A stretch of 64,000 nt of DNA from assembly GCF_000524195.1 (NCBI RefSeq), contig NW_020170388.1, positions 462,117 to 526,116 on the forward strand. Direction: 5' to 3'. The stretch comes from Echinococcus granulosus (taxonomy: Eukaryota > Platyhelminthes > Cestoda > Cyclophyllidea > Taeniidae). This document shows, piece by piece, positions 1 to 13,100 of this stretch (position 1 is its first letter; every line of letters begins with the position of its first letter). Both the position numbers and the translations under genes were made by a program. The notes under the pieces were generated by a model. The model was not told the DNA's origin, ran no database searches, and saw only the letters and a list, made by a program, of their open reading frames with translations.

Positions 1-964
1 TTGACAAGCCGGAAACACTATCAATAAAGACCGATGAGCTCGTTTGATTAGGTACATAAAAACAGGTAGTGTACACTTTTATAGCATTTTCTTCCAGACC
101 ATCCTTCCTATTGATAATCCTAGTCTCTCCTCTGGTTAGCACGTCTACCTAGTCGGGGTTGTAAAAACCGTCCATGGGCCAAGATCGATTGTTTTTAATT
201 TTTCACGGAATCGGAAGACCATTTTGTCCTGTTGCTTCTATTGTGCTCGATATTTAGTCTTCTTCGTACACTTTGTTGCGGTGAGGGATTCACTGGCCTG
301 ATAATACCCAATGCTAAGTAGTATTTTACAGTGAGTTTATATCAAATGCCTGTCTTTATTCGTGGTAAAGGTTGGGTAAAATCAATCATTAAATGAAATG
401 CTCAACTTAAATTCACTTTATTGGCTATTTCATTCACTACCCTTGATTCTGCCAAGCGGAGTGGGGACTTCATTTTTCCACGTAATTCACGAACGTTTAT
501 ATAGGTACTATAGGCAGATCCACAATGGGCATTTTTAAAATCGTGTAAGTCTAGTACCGCTTCAGTTGCCATTTGTCTTCAACGGAACACACCTTCCTTG
601 CGTGGCGTTAAGGTCCACTATTCAGTCAGGGGAATGGGAATTGTCGTATCATAAACTTTGCGCGGCCAATTGAACTTTTCATAGGTTTAAATTTGTACAC
701 AGTATGTAAGACAAGGTGCTCTATGTGAAATTTTATAAAATCCTGTTTGAATATTTGGCCAATCAAGATTTTTACTCAAGGAAAGGAACGCTAAACTACT
801 GTTGGCGTGAAATCAGTCCGAAAAAAGAAAGCATCTGGCCTATTAACCCCTCAAATTTTGTTTCATGCTCCAATGTTTTGTTATTACTGTATAATAGGGG
901 GACGGACCGACACAATTCATGTGAATATTTTCTGTTTCAAATCACTTATCGCCTTTGTTCTCAG
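1..964 (+). other. Upstream GPR155 intron, partial
   Basis: No exon encoding the expected first transporter helix (human region ending 'FALPALLFKN') can be found. The sequence ends in a normal acceptor at 963-964. I read it as the 3' part of an intron. Confidence 0.65.
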
Positions 965-1157
965 GTCATGGTGTCAATGGACTTCTCCGGTGTCGATTGG
1001 TACTTCGTCATGGCCGTGTCTTTGGGCAAAGTAATCATCTTCTTACTCACCATGATTATTGTGCTTGTTGTTTCACGCGGAAAATCCATCGGTCTGGCTG
1101 GTCTGCTGGCCATTTTTACCTCCCAATCCAACGACGTTGCCCTCGCTTACCCAGTGC
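965..1157 (+). CDS. GPR155: GPR155 exon: transporter half, PIN crossover motif
   Basis: First exon visible. It follows a TTGTTCTCAG acceptor, starts in phase 0 and ends in phase 1 at C|GTAAGT. It reads VMVSMDFSGVDWYF..., which aligns with the human stretch around 'NMVVLNFSNVDW', then a membrane helix, then TSQSNDVALAYP. The N and P of that last motif mark the broken crossover helix of the PIN/bile-acid transporter fold. The open frame continues upstream into the intron, but the sequence there has no similarity to the protein, so the Met codons before 965 are not the start. Confidence 0.93.
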
Positions 1158-4100
1158 GTAAGTTCAACTCTACTACTGAACAAATAACGTGATTCAATTT
1201 CGTGCAGTTCGTCTTCTCTATCCTGACCTGGCTGCGTACATCTACCTCTTTGCCCCGGCTCAGTTGGTCATTCTCAATCCCTTGGGATACTTCGCTCTAG
1301 AGTGGCATAAGGCCAAAGAAAGGGCCGTTGTGGATTCTGTCATAGCTTCGCATTTTCCAGCTTCATCTCAGTCGACATTCACGTTAGCTTGCAAACGAAT
1401 ACTGAATGTAAGTTGCAGATACTTTAAAAATAGGTTACATGCTTCACTTTGTATCGATCAAGTTATCAGTAAAGTTTGATCTGCAAATTGAAAAACATTT
1501 GCTACACTCTTCTCACCTCTCCTTTTGAGGCTAGTCCTTGGCACTCCCTAGAGCCCCTCTTCTGCTTCGATTATCCATATAGTCGGGTGTATTTAAACTA
1601 CCTGAGAGGCGAAAATGGTGCGTTTTTTTAACCACTTCGGGAATACTTTCAATTCTATCGCTAGTTCCAAGTGCCAAATGCTTTTAGAAATTTATTTCCC
1701 AGGTATCATCGAAGGCTAGACGAATTTCCACAGCGTGCCTATTTCATATGCTAATGTCTTGACTTAGAAATTTGCGTCCAAAAGCAAAATCATTTTATGA
1801 AAGGGTTCACATAAAGCATCTTCCCTAAATATTTATTCGTTTTTTCGCATCTTTTTTGTAACACTGAAAGATATCTGGTCATCTTTAGAAGCAGTTCTTT
1901 AGGATCATGATTCATTCAAGCCGAATCTTGCTCAACTACTGATCCTCGTACAGGACCCAAGACTGGCATTTCCTACGCCATTCACAGTAGATGTCTCCTT
2001 TCCATGGTGTTTTTACGTAGCGTCCAGTCAATGACGTGGGAATTCGTGTTCTTTTACAATAAAATCGCCATTGTTGCCACCACTATTTCTTCAGTTGTCT
2101 CAGAAGCATGTCTATATTGCCGACCAGCGTGAGCAGACTACGTGCTGTCATGTGATCACGTGACTGGTGGCATGGCATTTTAATTGCCCTTGGCCTTGCT
2201 GTTTTTTTGCATTTAACATCTATCCATTCGTGATATTGGCAAATAAGGGGAATCGAACGTGAGCGCGAGTTTTAAGGTGTTCAAAATAGCGACTTTTAGC
2301 TGATCTAAACGGGACCCTTTTCCGGGGTTATAGATATTTGTAGCAGGAGGATATCTTGGAAGCCTAAAGGAGTTTGCATTGCCATATGGACAGTTTGAAT
2401 GGAAATCGTTTTGTTGCGCCATTGTCCATCATCCGATGGGGATAGCGTCGTCATTTGAGTTATCGGATCTTTCATCCATGCGAATTTTGTGGTGTTAGAG
2501 TTTAGTGCAATCGCATAACATCGGAATGAAGATGACTCCATTTTTGACGGCATTTATTTGGGACTTTGACTAGCTTCTTTGGTGCATGGTTTTATTTAGG
2601 CGAATCTCACAGGGGATTCAAGCCAACAGCTACATGATCTGCTGAATTTGGAATATCACGAAAAGTTCAGAACTTATGAAGGTTTTAGGCTATGACTAAC
2701 TACAGTAGAATCAATCCTCCTCTACGAATCTACTATTAATACTAGTTGCGTTTCCATTTCACATTCAGGTGGTGCGGCAAGTGGCGTTGAATCCCCTCCT
2801 TTTCATGACTCTCATCGGCGTGATTTTTAACTTCATTTTCAAACACAAACTACCCGACATGGCGGAGGGTTTTTTCAAGGATTTGGGTACGTCCCTTTTT
2901 GGAAAATTCTATTTGAATTTATTGTAGTTTGTCTCATTTTCCCTCTTATTTATGTTGATGTTAATTACAGGGGCATCCTTTAGTGCGACCGCTCTCTTCT
3001 ACCTCGGTTTCAGTATGGTCAGAAGAATTAAGCGCATCGATCGGCGCGGAATCTACATCCTCATTTCCATCCTTGTTGGGAAAGTGTAAGTTTAACTGAG
3101 TTAAAAATTGTTTTTTTGCCAAGGAAATAATTCAGCGTTTTCTAACACATCGTGTCTTTTAGCAAATACTTTATGAGTGTTTGACCGATTTCGGAGTTAT
3201 TTAGTAAGTCTCTAAATGTATCCGCCCATCTTCTCGGTTTTCTTTAACAATTCCACTAAACATAGATCCAGTTCTTTATTTCACCTGATCAGATCCCTTT
3301 GTAATTCATGCGTGATTGTGCTTGTGCGCTGTCTTACCCTGAGCGGGTGTACCCATGTTGCTAGGTAGCAGTGCTCATTCATTTAACTGATTTATGCGGT
3401 CTCCCAAATTGTCTTTATTGGATGGTGTGTAATGAATCCGATTGGCTCAGACACATTAATGTTTATGAAGACTTGATGAACGCATCCCAGCTTAATTGGT
3501 ATCCCTTCTTACAATTTTTATGTCACTAAAACACTTGTTTCGTAACCTTTCGATTTACTTTTAGGCAAAACTTAAAACCCCTTAAAGTTATTAGAAAGTT
3601 CTTTCGGACGATGACGAATTTTTATGACTAACAATTTTTATTTAAATGTAAAAAACGTAAAAGAATTGCAGTGATGCTTTAGTAAATCCGCAATTTATGA
3701 ACTACTTGCGTGCGAGCAAAGGCACAGAAAGTCGATGTTCCCCACTAACTAATTGGGTTTCCGACCAGAAGACTCAGTACCTTAGGCACTTCAGAAGCCC
3801 TTACTAGAGTACTCGGAAAGTCCTGTCTCACCTTTTTATCCCCTCCCAAATGACCAAGGGTGCAAACAAGGGCAACGTGGATAGTAGGAAAAGCAGGACT
3901 CTAGAACGGAACGTCTCCGGAGATTTTAAGCATTCTCAGTAAACCGTTTGTGTAATGTGGTCGATGCAGAAATTGGGAGGGACTAAGGGGAATGCGGTTA
4001 TTTAGTGACGCAAAAATTAGTTCTGAATTAACTATGCATATTTTTTTGTCAAAATATTGTTGCAAAATGCGTGGAATTAATTTGCCAAATGGGAATAGTC

Positions 4101-7100
4101 TACAAAAACTCCATCGAGTAGATGGAAACAGGCTGAAGTACGTTAGGACTAAATTAATTTTTTGTTTGCATTGAGAACTCTTGCTTGAAATCGGTGAATC
4201 CCATTACAACAATGCTGCAAAAATACGCCTTCACCATCCAACTTGCCAGTTACCTCCCATCCTATTCCATGAAAATGTGTGCGTTTCAATCGTTACTTTC
4301 TCCCTCCCCATATTTATTATTTGTTTTAAACCCTCTCACATTGCCTCATGATTTGCTCCAAATGGCACATATTGTCATTGCTATCCTATCCCTTTTGTAG
4401 AATTTCATACCCATTCTCATTTACCTTTTCGTGTTTAGTATTATTTCGCCCTTCATAACTCGTGAGATGATGGTCCTTCTGCTGTCCCACCAGCCCAAGG
4501 AATCTTCTGTGCCTAAGTCCAGTTTCGCCTTCCTTTATGCTGCTGCCCCCACTGCACCACCTGTCTTTCTCTTCGCCTCGAATTCCGGCATTCTGCCTGA
4601 AGTGGTGAGTATTTTTGATACATTGACAACCAATATCTCCCAAATCTAGCATTGTCTCAGACCTCATGGATCCTTTTTGGTTAGTCAAATCTTCAACCAA
4701 AGCAACAACACGATATGTACATACATGACGTCTGGATTTTCTTATCTGGGCCTGGTGTCATAGTTTTATGGCGTTCTTTATCAGTTTATGGCAGATGGTT
4801 GTACCGGGTTACTATTTGATCTTCTTAAAGAATATTTGCGCTTTTTAGTTTCGGGTTATTAGTTAAAGTGGCCAACACAAACTCGTGGTGGTCGGCATCA
4901 TTAGAACAAGTATCTAGCTTGTGATGGTCGATTTTCCCTGAGGTCCTAGTGGGGTGACGTACTAACTATGAATGAATATTGAAATCCATTTCTTAAGCTT
5001 TGTATTCAGATAACCTGGTTTTATTTATTTCCATTCTCCATTGTTTAGTTGTATTTTTTGAGTCGGTAGCATATTTCAAAAGGTAAAGGCTATTGTTTGA
5101 TGAATAAGATGTGAACTCTCAGTTTAGTTTGTTTGTTTGACTACTGAGCATGAAAAGTCTGATGTTAATTGAATGTGTCGGCACTACTTCAAAGCCATGA
5201 ATTGATTGACGAAAACATGAATAAGTAGAAATTTTAGTCTAACTGCTGATAAATATTTGGAACTTGGTAAATCATATTGTTCACAAACGGTATTTAGTGA
5301 GTTCTTCTTTTGGGTAAACGTTGATTTTCTACTGTAACTCCAAATACCTCTCCATTAAGTAGCTAACCTTTCAGGAGGATTTTAGGGAAGGATTTTCCCA
5401 AAGTAGACAGAGGAGAACTTTTGTTTAATCCTCATTCAAAGCAAAATTAATCATATGTGCGTCAGATTTACACTTCAGTTTATTATGAAGACTTATACAC
5501 TACTGAAGATGTGTTATGCTACGGAGACTGCATTTCAATTACCTGGTCTTGCTCTGCCACATAATATAGCCTAGAATGGACTTCTTTCGTTTGATAGCAA
5601 ATATGTAAAAAAGGGTTTTTAGTAAAAGTTTTAGAAGTACTCAGCAAAAGTTGTCTTTTGAGGGGGGAAACATTTGTCTAATTTTCTGAACACTGCAAGT
5701 TTCACAATTACCAGTTTGTAATAGAATACTCTGATAAGGTGGTGGAGATTCAGCCAACGAATGGGCTTACATGGTGTAGCTGAACAGTTCTTAAACCAAT
5801 AGCAGTTGAAGGTGGTACCTTATAACTTTCATTTTAGAATAAATGAAATAATGTTGCGCTTGTATTTTTTTCAACCAGATCTAATGTATTACATCTGTAT
5901 AAAAATTTATTGGGAATTTAAACCCATGCATCACATTAGGTGCTTCAGCTGTGCAAAATTCAATTCACCAATTTCATCTGCTGCAGAGCATTTCGTTCGG
6001 TCCCCGTTTTATTCATGCATAATCTGCGTATTACCGCCCCAACTCGTCAGAAAGACATTAAAAAGATCACGATTGTTTTAGTTTGGCTCGCAATTTGAAT
6101 GTAAATTTCAAAACAGATTATCTAGCACACATGATAGGCACATTGCACTTTGACATCTTAATTGGCTCGCCATGCCGCCAATGTGATAGCAACGAGTAAA
6201 GGGATTTTGAGAAACTTCTTTTAAGTTGTGGCAATTAGTGGAAGTAGTACGCTCAGAGTGATATCATTAATGTAGGTAATGAAATAAAATCTGGTCTTTC
6301 ACGACGCGAATGGTTCAGGTGAGATTCCCGAAAAGCTTAAATAGGAATTTTTGATGTTGCTGATATCAGCAAGACCAAAGAAGGTCAATATCACTTCAAA
6401 TTTCGAACTGTTTCACTTTTTTCTCTTTCACAAAAGAGTTATATGAATCCTGAATGCCCCATTTACAGCCACGAAATGTGCTTGTTTTTAAGACAGTGGA
6501 AAAGTGGGGGTTGGTTGGACTGGGAACGTGCTGAGCCCGAGGATTCATAAAATAAGAAACAGTGTAATGAGGAGATACGATCTAAATTTATATTGGCCGT
6601 TCTGGCTTTCAGACGAATAAGCTGTTCTAAAACTTCATGGAATAACGTCTTCCCACAAACCAGGGCGCTTTAATGCTTTTATTTGCCTGAATGAACTGTT
6701 GACCGGTATGCAAAAGACAAGTATGAAATGGAGTTGCGCGTCGAGACTTCCCTGAGGACTGAGGAAGGTATAACGCAATGGCAGAATATGCATTATCGAA
6801 GTGAAGGTGAACTTAGGGGCTACTGAAACGGCTTTGAGGCCATGACGTCGGGCGGAAGTATAACGGCCGTACCCACCAATACCCACGTAACCAAAACGAA
6901 AGATTAAAGCGTCATTCTTGGCGTTCCTCTTGGCTAACCTCCCGCATCGGCCATTACAACGCTGTTGGTGCTGGATGAAGAACACCTAAAAACCAACCAT
7001 ACCAGTCATCGAATTTGCTCGCAGCTGAGAAGATATTTGATCGCCATGTCACTAATCCTTCTCGGCAATTCCAATGGATCTGATGTTTGGTACCGTTTGG

Positions 7101-10100
7101 AAAATGTATGCTACCTATTCCATGCGCCCATCGTTGGTCATAAGAACACTGATCCAAAAGCAGGGCCATTTGGCAAAGACCGGCGTTTACGATAGTTTCA
7201 TGGAGGTACTGTTTCGAGTCTGTTCCTTCATGCCACTTTGTTTTCACTTCAATGCATCCCAGCTACATTTATCTGGGTTCTATTCATCTAGCGGGAAAGT
7301 GAATGAGGTATCGCGCATTCACCTAATTGACATCTTCATACAGGCACCGTAGATAGCTCCGTAACGAACTTTTCCAGATGCTTCACGACTAGTGTCACTT
7401 CGGTTGTTAATAGCTTTTCCTCAGGACATGGGACTGGGGCAGTTGCCGAGGGTAGACGCCATGTTCAACCTTTCTGCTAGGGGTTGTAACAGATGCTCCC
7501 ATCCATAGCATTTGCCCCTCCATCATTTTGAGGTTTACCCTTCAATAATAGGAATCAAGTGGTTGCTTTTTGGGATCGGGCTTGATTTTTGCTGCTACCA
7601 ATGTAGTGCGTTGAGGCTTCGATGAAGACAAAAGATGGCATAATGCCAGGGCAGAATATGTATTCTCTACTCACAGACGTGCTGAGGGGCTACTGGCATG
7701 CCCTGGAGGCTATACCGCTATGCGGAAGTGCCGTGGCTGTGCCCTCAGTGCTAGCGTAACCAAAACGAAAAATTTTACAAACATGAGCTATTGGGTACAG
7801 GTGCCAATTCCTGCGGACGACCGTGGAGAGTGTGAACGGCTTTCTTAGGTGGAATGGGATGAAATAATTGGGCAAAAAATGTTTACAGGGTGGGTTTTGG
7901 TTTGGAAACTCTTGAGGTCACTGCAACAGCTCACTTTTTTGGATTTCATTGAATTGAAATACATCTTTTGTGAATCGAGGAGTTTCTTTGTAGGATACGA
8001 GAAGGTTGGAAAAAGATTTGCGTTTGGGCTCTCATGAATTTACATAGGGTGACTGCAAAATTAACTGTTCGAATTGAATGTTGATAAGGTTCTGATTAAT
8101 TGATTAAAGTGGGGTCTCTTAATCACCGGTTTTTGAGAAGACTTCGTCAACTTTTTGCATATTTGCTACAATAAATTTAGAGAGGCCGTTTTGGTCTTTT
8201 ATAATCGGTCTCATTTTTTGAGAGGAACGAACTACAAAAATACCGTTTATGGGCGGGTTGTACGTCAGAATCTGCCAGGGACCCCCGCAACCCTAGAAAA
8301 CGTTCCTGTTTGCATTTTTAGAAGCTCCCATTCTCGTGATTAGTCTGCAAACAATTTAGGAGTCTTCTCTAGTTTATCCCCTCCCAAATGGCGGACATCG
8401 GGTTTGGGCGCGCTTTAAATGGATTGACATTCTTTTCAAGGTCAAGGTCGACCCATAGCTGTAACCACGTTTAACTAAGCTGGTCGAGTGAAGCAGACCC
8501 AGGCTCATTGTTTGGCCGTCTCCACCAACCAGCAGCCAGGCTCGTATGCCCACTTTATACCACTATGCTCGCACACTCACGTTAATATGCTTTGAAGTCT
8601 TTATCTGTGGCAGTAGCCTCCGGAGTGTTCCGGCCACTCGCGACCAATAGAAACTCCCGGCTATAACCATTGGCGACAGTTTGTAACGTAATCATACGGC
8701 CATATTTATAAAGTGACTATTTTTTATGAAAACATGTCTTTTCTTGTGCATTGGTGTTTTAATAAGCACTATCCTCACCCCCCAACTGTTGCGAATGTGA
8801 CCTTTGCAACAGCCCCCAATTCACTCCAACGAGCTGTTGGGAGCTTTTGGGTTTTGATTTGTTCCATGTGTGGAACGTATTCTTTGTTAAAATAGACTAT
8901 ATTTATGATGGATTTGCATACATATTCATTTCCCTTGGTTTGTAATATAATCTTTTCAGTGCTTGTTAGATTCTATGAAAGACAAAACCCACGTAGTGTA
9001 CTGTCTTTACCTCACGGAAGGGAATCGTTATCACTTTATCCCTGCCATCTTGTTTGCGGTAAATGGCGAAGTAAAAGTAACCACATACACTTCTGTTGAG
9101 GTTCAGGAGAATTCACAAACACCTTACTCTCACGCCACTTTAAATACTTTGGTAAAGAATGGAGCCTTCAGCTGGATCGTCGTAGATATTTTTGAATTTC
9201 TCATGATCATGATCTCTCATCCGTTGTTGAAAACCCAAGGCAAAAGTTGATGATTTTCATTAAAGACAGGTGTACTGATTTATAACTTGTTGGGATGTGT
9301 TATTTTAAGGTGGTTACTTATATTTGCATCCTTAACCACAGATATATTCCAGTTCAACATCGTTACGGCATCTTTTATCTTCCTTTTCACCGCTTTCTTG
9401 AACTCATTTGATGTAATTCGATCTTGAAGACTTTGGGAAACGAGTTTAATTCGGTTATGGAGCTCCAAGATCTTCTCATCAAATTTGTTGGATAGTGTTT
9501 GCGGAAGGTGAGGTAGCAGACCGATATACCTCCTAGAAGTGGTTTTAGATATGTGGTTTTGGTGATGGATCACTCAGAGCTATATGCGTCACCTGGTAGG
9601 GCATTCGGTCTCATTCTATCTTCACTTTCCCTCGATGCCATTTCTTCGAATGGTGATTTCTTGGCATTAGGCATCGACATAAGAAATTTGCTGATCGGTT
9701 TGAGCATAAAAGGGAGATGGGAGCGGAGAGATAAAACGGGAAAATTGGAGCCTGTCTCAAGCTTGTTTTTTGTTGGTAACGAGCCACTTAGGGGCTCTGC
9801 CATTGTACCTCTGCCAGGCTGCGCCTGGTCTTTGGGTTATGTCAATAGTCCTCAAGCCCTTCTGTGCGTCGACAACACATAATTTGTCCCAGTATTATGT
9901 CCTCTTTCGCCTTCAGGGAAGTCTTGGGGCGCTACACTTGGTAACCTTTGATTCACAATCGAACAGGATATTTCCTCATATATTCCAAGGGGCTCGAATA
10001 ATTTTATTCACTTAAACTTCCCCAAAAGGCAATAATGCAAATTAAATGGTGTTAAAGTTTAAATAATTTTCAAAAATGAATATATGTCTTCTCTAATTGA

Positions 10101-13100
10101 CATGTGAACTCGACGAATAGAATCTCGTTGATTGACCTCTCCTCGAAATTGCACATGCTCTTAGGTGATGGTGTTTTTTCGTTCTCACAGAAAGATCGGC
10201 CTTCTTGTGCAACTGCACGATAACAAGCTATGCGTCCACCAGGCATTCCACACGCTGACGACTGTGACTTGGTGACGAGGCCATTATAGCTGGAGTCATC
10301 ACAGGTATACGACCGTCTGCTAGTGAACCGCTTGCACCATTCAAACAATGTCACTGCTGATCGACTGGGCATGCGATCACTGCACCGTGAAGTGTTTTTA
10401 GCCTTCTGCGTGAGTAGACACCAGGAGACTTGAGTTTTACGCCTTCATTGATAGGGAACTTCGTGCATTATCATCTGACACTTCAGCTCATACTCCCCCA
10501 CTACCAGCGTTACTCGCCGTCTGGACTAAAGATACCTGGACAGAATTGGGCTGGTCTAGTCCATGGACAATATGCTCGTCAGCTGTCATTGTGGAGTAGT
10601 GCACAATTTCCACTTCTACGTGTAGTTCTGCCACGGTGGCACTCTTACCTGTTTAAAATTAGATGTCCGCATCCCATTTGAGAGTCCTTCACACCTCCCA
10701 TGATTACTGGAAAACCTAATCTGCTTAACAGAAATTAACCATTGAATACTTACCACTATCAATTACAATTGTTTGAGCGTTTGATGCTCATTTTTTGCCA
10801 CTGTCTATGCGCAAATTTTGAACCTCGCAGCATGTTCTGTTTCCTCCCATCTGTCGAGAATAACCATGAACATAAGAGATCCAGCTCAATATTTTATTTT
10901 CTGTCTTTCTTTTGTCCAAAGATTGGCGCTGGGCTTGTGATAGGAACGTTTCTCTACGCCCCCATCATGTTCATCTTTGCTGGAATGGCTACCCTGGTGC
11001 ATGTGGATCTGCGGTACTACGATGGGACGTTGGAACAAGCTGCAGTCTACCTGTCTTGGGCCAGTCTCCTGTGTTGTGTGAGTTTTTAACATTCTTTGTA
11101 TCCATGACTGAAAGGAAACTTTTTTCCGTTGAACTAGCACTTTTATTTCTTGATTTGATGGGAAAGTTGAAGATATGGGAAGTGGTCGTGTTTGCGTCGG
11201 TGATATTCTGTTCTGTCGTGATTTTATTACTTGGCATGCTTTCTTGTTATAAGTTCCTCTCCTTAAACGTCGTCTCTGCACTGACAAAGAAACCCGACAA
11301 TCCCGTACTGACACGAGCAAGGAAGAATAATGCGAGAAATTATAGAGAATTGTTGAGATAATTTCTGAAAGCAAGACATTAACGATGGTTGGTGTCTTGT
11401 AGAAGTTTAATGCAAGTTTCAGGTTTTTTTTTGAATTTCTTGGACACTTGAATTGGCTCATCAACCCGAGCTCTCAGCATCTAATCCCCAAACTAATAGA
11501 CAAATTAACTTTTTAAATTGAAAAATGCCGGGTGAATATCAGTGCATTGAGAACGTTTCAATCAAAACGTGGCAGAAAAAGCACGGAGAAGTAGAAATCG
11601 TGTACTACTACACACAACTGATGCACAGTTTCCGTGGACCAGGCCAGCTTAACTTTGTCCAGATATCTATTGTCCACACAGCGGGTATGCAAACTTCAGC
11701 TTGTGATGATAATACATGCAGTTTCCTGTCAACGAGGTGGTACAACTCAAAGCTCCTGGTGTCTACTCATGCAGAAGGCTAAAAGGACTTCACGGTGTAG
11801 TGATGACGTGCCTGGTCACTCAACAAGCTCACTGTTTGAATGGTGCGACAGACAGGTGTATGTCTCTGGCAATTCCAGCTGTATTAGCCTCGTTGCCAAA
11901 TCACAGTGGTTATTTAGCACTATGAGTATGTAGTCAGTGTGTGGAACGCCTGCTCGACACAGCTTTTTACTGTGCAGTTTCACAAGACCAATCTTTCCGT
12001 AAGAACGAAGAGCATCACCACCTCATAGCATTTGTAGTTTCGAGGGTGTAGTGTATATTGACACCAAATATCATTTAAATGTCACTTTTTGGACGGCATC
12101 TCTGTTTCAAATGGCTCACGATGTCCAAATAAGTGTCTGTGCTACCCAAGCAAAATCGGCTACTTGGACCCACCTTTCTCTTAGGAGACCTGATCACTGC
12201 TGAGAATTGTCAATGTATATTTAGGTATCTGAGTCTTTTTCATGAGGGTTTGGACGACAAGTAGGTTTGCTGAATTATTCACTTTCCTTTTTACAAGCTC
12301 AGCAAACTGAAGTTTCTTGAAAACTAGCAACACTTAACACTTTAAAATGTCATTTTTTCATGCAAAGTAAAGTTTCAAAACCAATTAGCGTCCCATGAAG
12401 GTTCTGTGGCAAGATAAGCGTTTTTAATTGCATTGTCGGCATTCCGCCTCCTTTTAGTTTTGAAAGTCGGGTTTTATTACTGAGAATGGTCTATTGCTAA
12501 CTATTACAAGCGACGGAAAATGGGGATGCGCATGCAACTTCATGACCTTTTTATTTATTGCGCCTTCTTCCTTCTGATCTGGAAGACGGAAACAAAAACA
12601 CTGCTGCAGTTTGGTAATTATTGAGTGCTCTTCTTTCTTCTTCGTTTTCGTGTTTGGGCTATCTCGAAGCCACTGAGTACTTTGTAAGACTGCAAACTAC
12701 TATTTGCCTTTAAATAGGGTTGCTACTCGTAAAAAATAAGTAGCAATCTACATTTAACAGGTATGGACTCTGGCAATACTTGCGGTGACAAAAAAGGCCA
12801 ATCGAATGCCCTACCGCTTTCTTGTCTGTGTCATTGTCTCAGTCATGGTCTTCTGCAGCAGCCTGGTGGTTGGTTCACTCTGGGAGCCCATAACCTGGGG
12901 TGAGTTCTTGCTCAGTTGCTGATTCCTTTCTGAAGTGTCCCCCCCCCCCCTCCCCCCCAGAAAAGTAGTTAGGCATAGCATATTGGAAGCAGGTTCTTCA
13001 TAAACCTACGGAAGAGCTGGGATACTGCTAGCTTAGATATCATTGTCTTACAAGTTAGTTTACAGGCATCTGAACGTTTCATGGAGTTGTGTAGAATTAA

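Larger units (their letters stand above)
4605..10921 (+). other. GPR155 intron, 6.3 kb, repeat-bearing
   Basis: No coding exon found. It carries the reverse-oriented TRIM-like element at 6735-7783, an LTR at about 9757-9936 and a reverse copy of repeat family B at 10131-10645. The rest is AT-rich sequence in which I recognise nothing. Flanking exons join without a missing segment compared with human GPR155. Confidence 0.8.

Noticed and set aside
716..964. Upstream Met codons in frame with the first GPR155 exon
   Set aside because: Translation upstream of 965 bears no relation to the transporter helix expected there, and a good acceptor sits exactly at the homology boundary.
4401..4438. Alternative exon start at 4401 for the GPR155 exon ending at 4604
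   Set aside because: It needs the poor GTGTAA donor at 3084, whereas GTAAGT at 3086 with the 4438 acceptor gives the better splice sites and alignment.
6954..7247. 97-codon reverse-strand open frame inside TRIM copy 1
   Set aside because: The same region in the other four copies is interrupted and frame-shifted, so it is not a conserved element protein.
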